A stretch of DNA of 64,000 nt from Rhodopseudomonas telluris (GTDB lineage: Bacteria; Pseudomonadota; Alphaproteobacteria; Rhizobiales; Xanthobacteraceae), in contig NZ_JBHLWM010000005.1 in NCBI RefSeq assembly GCF_042432815.1, forward strand, positions 310,001-374,000, written 5' to 3'. Positions 61,395 to 64,000 of this stretch are shown here, in pieces. Both the position numbers and the translations under genes were made by a program. Positions within the stretch are counted from its first letter, which is position 1. The number at the start of each line of letters is the position of its first letter. Below the pieces are notes generated by a model that had not been told where the DNA came from, did not search any database, and worked only from the letters and a program-made list of their open reading frames with translations.

Positions 61395-62645
61395 TCAACC
61401 GAAACGCTCGAGCGCGAACGGCTTGGGATCGGCGAACGGCTCTGCGCCCGTCATCATGTCGGCGAGCAGCCGTCCCGTCACCGGGCCGAGCGTGAGGCCG
61501 TGATGCTGATGGCCGAAGTCGAACCACAGCCCCTCGTGGCGCGGCGCCTTGCCGATCACCGGCAGCATGTCGGGCAGACAGGGCCGCGCGCCCATCCAGG
61601 GCTGCGGCTCGATCGCGTCGCCGAGCGGAAACAGATCGCGCGCCAGCGCCCGGGCGCGCGTCACCTGCACCGGAGTCGGCGGCGCATCGCGGCGCGCGAA
61701 CTCGGCGCCGGTAGTGAGGCGGATGCCGCGGTTCATCGGCGCCAGCAAGTAACCGCGATCGGCATCGAGGAGGGGATGCTGCAGCACCGCGTTGCCGTGC
61801 GGGGTGAAGTGCTGGTGATAGCCGCGCTTGACGCCCAGCGGGATGCGATAGCCCAGCGGCTTGTAGACCAGATCGGACCACGGCCCGAGCGTCACCACCA
61901 CGTCGCGCGCCGACACGACACCGTCGTCGGTGGTGATGCGCCAGCCGCCGCCTTGCTGATGCAGCGTGCGCGCATCGCCGCGCAGGAAGCGGCCGCCCTT
62001 GCGCGCGAACAGCGCCGCATAGGCTTTCACCAGCGCGCCGGGATCGGGAATGAAACCGGGCTCGAGCCAGTGGATCGCGCCGGCGAAGCGGCCCATCAGA
62101 TTCGGCTCGCGCGCGGCGATCGCCGCATCGTCCAGCACATCGGCCGTGACGCCGAAACGTTTGACGCCCTCGAGTTCGGCGACGCTCTTGCCCAACGATT
62201 GCTCGGAGCGAAACAACTTGATCCAGCCGGTCTTGCGCAGCAGCTCCGGCACACCGGCCTCGGCGATCAGCGCTTCGTGCTCGGCGAGGCTCTGCCGGAT
62301 CAGCGGCAATGCGGCCTTGGCGATGCGCGCGGCCGATTCCGGCGACGACGCCATGAAGTAGCGCACCAGCCACGGCCCGAATTCCGGCAGGCCGGACAGA
62401 TGATAGTGCACGTCGGCCGAGCGGTTGAGTGCGTAGCGCAGCAGATGGCCGAGATCGCGCGGGAAGAGATAGGGCTGCACCGAAGCGACTTCGATCAGCC
62501 CGGCATTGCCGTAGCTGGTTTCGTCGCCCGCCGCCGCATTGCGATCGACCAGCACGACGTCGCGGCCACGCTGCTGCAAGTGCAACGCCGCGCTGACGCC
62601 GACAATGCCGGCGCCCAGCACCAGAACATCAGTCTCGTGTTTCAT
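61395..62645 (-). CDS. FAD-dependent D-amino acid dehydrogenase-like oxidoreductase
   Basis: A 416-residue DAO-family flavoprotein. The FAD site LGAGIVGVSAALHL is at about residues 9-22, GNAGLIEVASVQPY near 46, and the C-terminal HGLTLGPVTGRLLADM near 385. The pattern fits DadA (small subunit type), which oxidises D-amino acids to oxo acids. ATG at 62645. A 161-base gap separates it from the DUF6489 gene. The substrate, perhaps D-alanine or another D-amino acid, is not fixed by the sequence. Confidence 0.85.
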   Translation of the reverse strand: MKHETDVLVLGAGIVGVSAALHLQQRGRDVVLVDRNAAAGDETSYGNAGLIEVASVQPYLFPRDLGHLLRYALNRSADVHYHLSGLPEFGPWLVRYFMASSPESAARIAKAALPLIRQSLAEHEALIAEAGVPELLRKTGWIKLFRSEQSLGKSVAELEGVKRFGVTADVLDDAAIAAREPNLMGRFAGAIHWLEPGFIPDPGALVKAYAALFARKGGRFLRGDARTLHQQGGGWRITTDDGVVSARDVVVTLGPWSDLVYKPLGYRIPLGVKRGYHQHFTPHGNAVLQHPLLDADRGYLLAPMNRGIRLTTGAEFARRDAPPTPVQVTRARALARDLFPLGDAIEPQPWMGARPCLPDMLPVIGKAPRHEGLWFDFGHQHHGLTLGPVTGRLLADMMTGAEPFADPKPFALERFG

Positions 62646-62863
62646 GCTGCACCAGCTAAGCAGATCGCCGCGATTTCGCAAACAGCGGACCTCGGCAGAA
62701 CCGGCAGATTTGCATACGTGCGACGATCGACCCCGGCTCGTCGCGCGGCATGTCGCCATAAGGTTGCAACGCGCGTGGACGTACAGCGATCGCTGTCCAT
62801 CGTCGAGGTCGCCTTCCGCACCATCGATAAGCACGAAGCGCACAAGCCGATAAGACTGAAACG

Positions 62864-62893
62864 TGGATGGCCGGGACGAGCCCGGCCATGACG
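62864..62893. repeat. Dispersed repeat, family C half copy
   Basis: GGATGGCCGGGACGAGCCCGGCCATGAC equals the right half of 1700-1789 with one base change, as an isolated hairpin. It is the only recognisable feature in the gap 62646-62925. Confidence 0.65.
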
Positions 62894-62925
62894 TGATTTT
62901 GCGGATCGACGTGGAGCCGAATCGT

Positions 62926-64000
62926 TCAGGTCGGCTTCAGCGACGGCGAGGCCTGCTCCAGTTCGTAGTCTTCGATCTGCTTGGCGCGATCGGACTCCAG
63001 CGCGGCGCGGTGATCGGTGCCGATCGCCACATAGACCGCCGGCAGCACGAACAGCGTGAACAGCGTGCCGATCATCATGCCGGACACGACCACCAGGCCG
63101 ATCGAGAACCGGCTGGCGGCGCCGGCGCCCGACGCGGTGAGCAGCGGCAGCAGGCCGGTGACCATCGCGGCCGTGGTCATCAGGATCGGCCGCAGCCGCA
63201 CCCGCGCCGCCTGCTCGATCGCGGTGCGCTTGTCGAGCGCCTCCTTGATCTGCAGTTCGCGCGCGAACTCGACCATCAGGATGCCGTGCTTCGAGATCAG
63301 GCCGACCAGCGTCAGCAGACCGACCTGGGTGTAGATGTTGATCGTCGCGACGCCGAAGAACAGCGGGATCAGCGCGCCCGAGATCGCCATCGGCACCGAG
63401 ATCATGATCACCAGCGGGTCGCGCAGACTTTCGAACTGCGCGGCCAGCACCAGGAAGATGATGATCAGCGCGAAGCCGAAGGTGATGGCGAGCTGATTGC
63501 CCTCCTGAACGTATTGCCGCGCGTCGGCCAGATAGTCGTGGCCGAACCCGGTCGGCAGATTCTTGGCCTGCTTCTCGAGGAAGTCCACGGCTTGGCCGAC
63601 GGTGACGCCCGGCATCGGCACCGCCTGGAAAGTGGCGGAGTTGAGCTGGTTGTAGTGCGACAGCGCGTTCGGATCGGTCGCGGTCTCGATCGACACCAGG
63701 GTCGACAGCGGGATCTGCTTCCCCGACGCACTCGCCACGTAGTAGCCGTCGAGCGACTGCGGCGACAGCCGGTCGATGCGCGGCACCTGCGGGATGACCT
63801 GATACGACCGGCCTTCGAGATTAAAGCGGTTGACGTAGTTGCCGCCAAGCAGCGTCGCCAGCGTCGAGCCGAGCCGCTGCATGTTGACGCCGAGGTCGCT
63901 CGCCTTGGTCCGATCGATTGTCACCCGCACCACCGGCTGGTTGAAGTCGAGGTCGCTGTCCGAGACGATGAACAGGCCGCTCTTGCGCGCCGCGTCCTTG
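62926..64000 (-). CDS. RND efflux permease, C-terminal part
   Basis: The frame is open to the window's right edge; 357 residues are visible, from about the second periplasmic loop to the end. LGGNYVNRFNLEGRSYQV is followed by the last membrane block: LVLAAQFESLRDPL, IYTQVGLLTLVGLISKHGIL, RLRPILMTT and FVLPAVYVAI. These are AcrB/MexF-type (HAE) marks. It exports organic compounds with the proton gradient. It is unlike the pump at 16959-20153 in detail, so the strain has at least two systems here. The rest of the gene, and any adaptor, lie beyond the window. Confidence 0.92.
   Translation of the reverse strand, partial: KDAARKSGLFIVSDSDLDFNQPVVRVTIDRTKASDLGVNMQRLGSTLATLLGGNYVNRFNLEGRSYQVIPQVPRIDRLSPQSLDGYYVASASGKQIPLSTLVSIETATDPNALSHYNQLNSATFQAVPMPGVTVGQAVDFLEKQAKNLPTGFGHDYLADARQYVQEGNQLAITFGFALIIIFLVLAAQFESLRDPLVIMISVPMAISGALIPLFFGVATINIYTQVGLLTLVGLISKHGILMVEFARELQIKEALDKRTAIEQAARVRLRPILMTTAAMVTGLLPLLTASGAGAASRFSIGLVVVSGMMIGTLFTLFVLPAVYVAIGTDHRAALESDRAKQIEDYELEQASPSLKPT

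Noticed and set aside
62864..62893. Terminator for the D-amino-acid dehydrogenase or RND gene
   Set aside because: It is a GC-rich hairpin but lacks a T-tract and matches half of a dispersed repeat.

Overview
The window is high-GC alphaproteobacterial DNA. Gene content, protein sequences and dispersed repeats point to the Rhodopseudomonas/Bradyrhizobium group, most like Rhodopseudomonas palustris. This is judged from protein resemblance (a CxxHxxC P450 ferredoxin, Liv-type transporters beside catabolic genes, phasin) and repeat style, not from a search. All genes look intact. The only partial ones are those cut by the window edges. I see no insertion sequence, prophage, CRISPR array, tRNA or rRNA.

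Region by region. (1) 1-1622: end of a YeiH-type exporter and its LysR regulator. (2) 1915-15605: an acyl-CoA catabolic island with two acyl-CoA ligases, three crotonase-fold enzymes, two SDR enzymes, an acyl-CoA dehydrogenase, a thiolase-like protein, and an APH-fold kinase with a small partner resembling LvaA/LvaB of levulinate (4-hydroxyacid) breakdown. (3) 15773-22046: an RND efflux pair and a chemoreceptor. (4) 22331-34282: hydroxypyruvate isomerase, a Liv-type ABC importer, a DUF1445 protein divergent from a LysR regulator, an N-carbamoyl amino acid/allantoate-type amidohydrolase, a 2-hydroxyacid dehydrogenase, a small membrane protein and a tartrate-dehydrogenase-like enzyme. (5) 34520-41899: a second Liv importer whose two ATPases are fused, a GH1 beta-glucosidase behind a FixK/FNR-like box, and an SbmA/BacA-like membrane protein. 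(6) 42023-47057: amidase, ferredoxin plus cytochrome P450, a sulfite-oxidase-fold protein, and an alpha/beta hydrolase-OsmC fusion. (7) 48388-58777: an aerobic phenylacetate cluster (paaZ, paaI, paaK, paaABCDE and a TetR regulator), with two matching operator-like palindromes at its two divergent promoters. paaF, paaH and paaJ are not in the cluster; a PaaG-like protein lies at 12318-13118. (8) 59090-64000: phasin and a small PHA-linked protein, a lipase-like hydrolase, a D-amino-acid-dehydrogenase-like enzyme, and the end of a second RND pump.

The gaps between genes are rich in dispersed inverted-repeat elements. At least six families and about twenty copies are present, nearly all outside genes. 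Two much larger intergenic elements (7752-8272 on +, 47263-47896 on -) share a near-consensus sigma70 promoter with the same 16-nt spacer, internal motifs and an identical terminal motif. Neither leads into a gene, so they are candidate structured non-coding RNAs.

The strongest leads are the LvaA/LvaB-like pair inside a beta-oxidation island, the two promoter-led intergenic elements, and the paired Paa operators.
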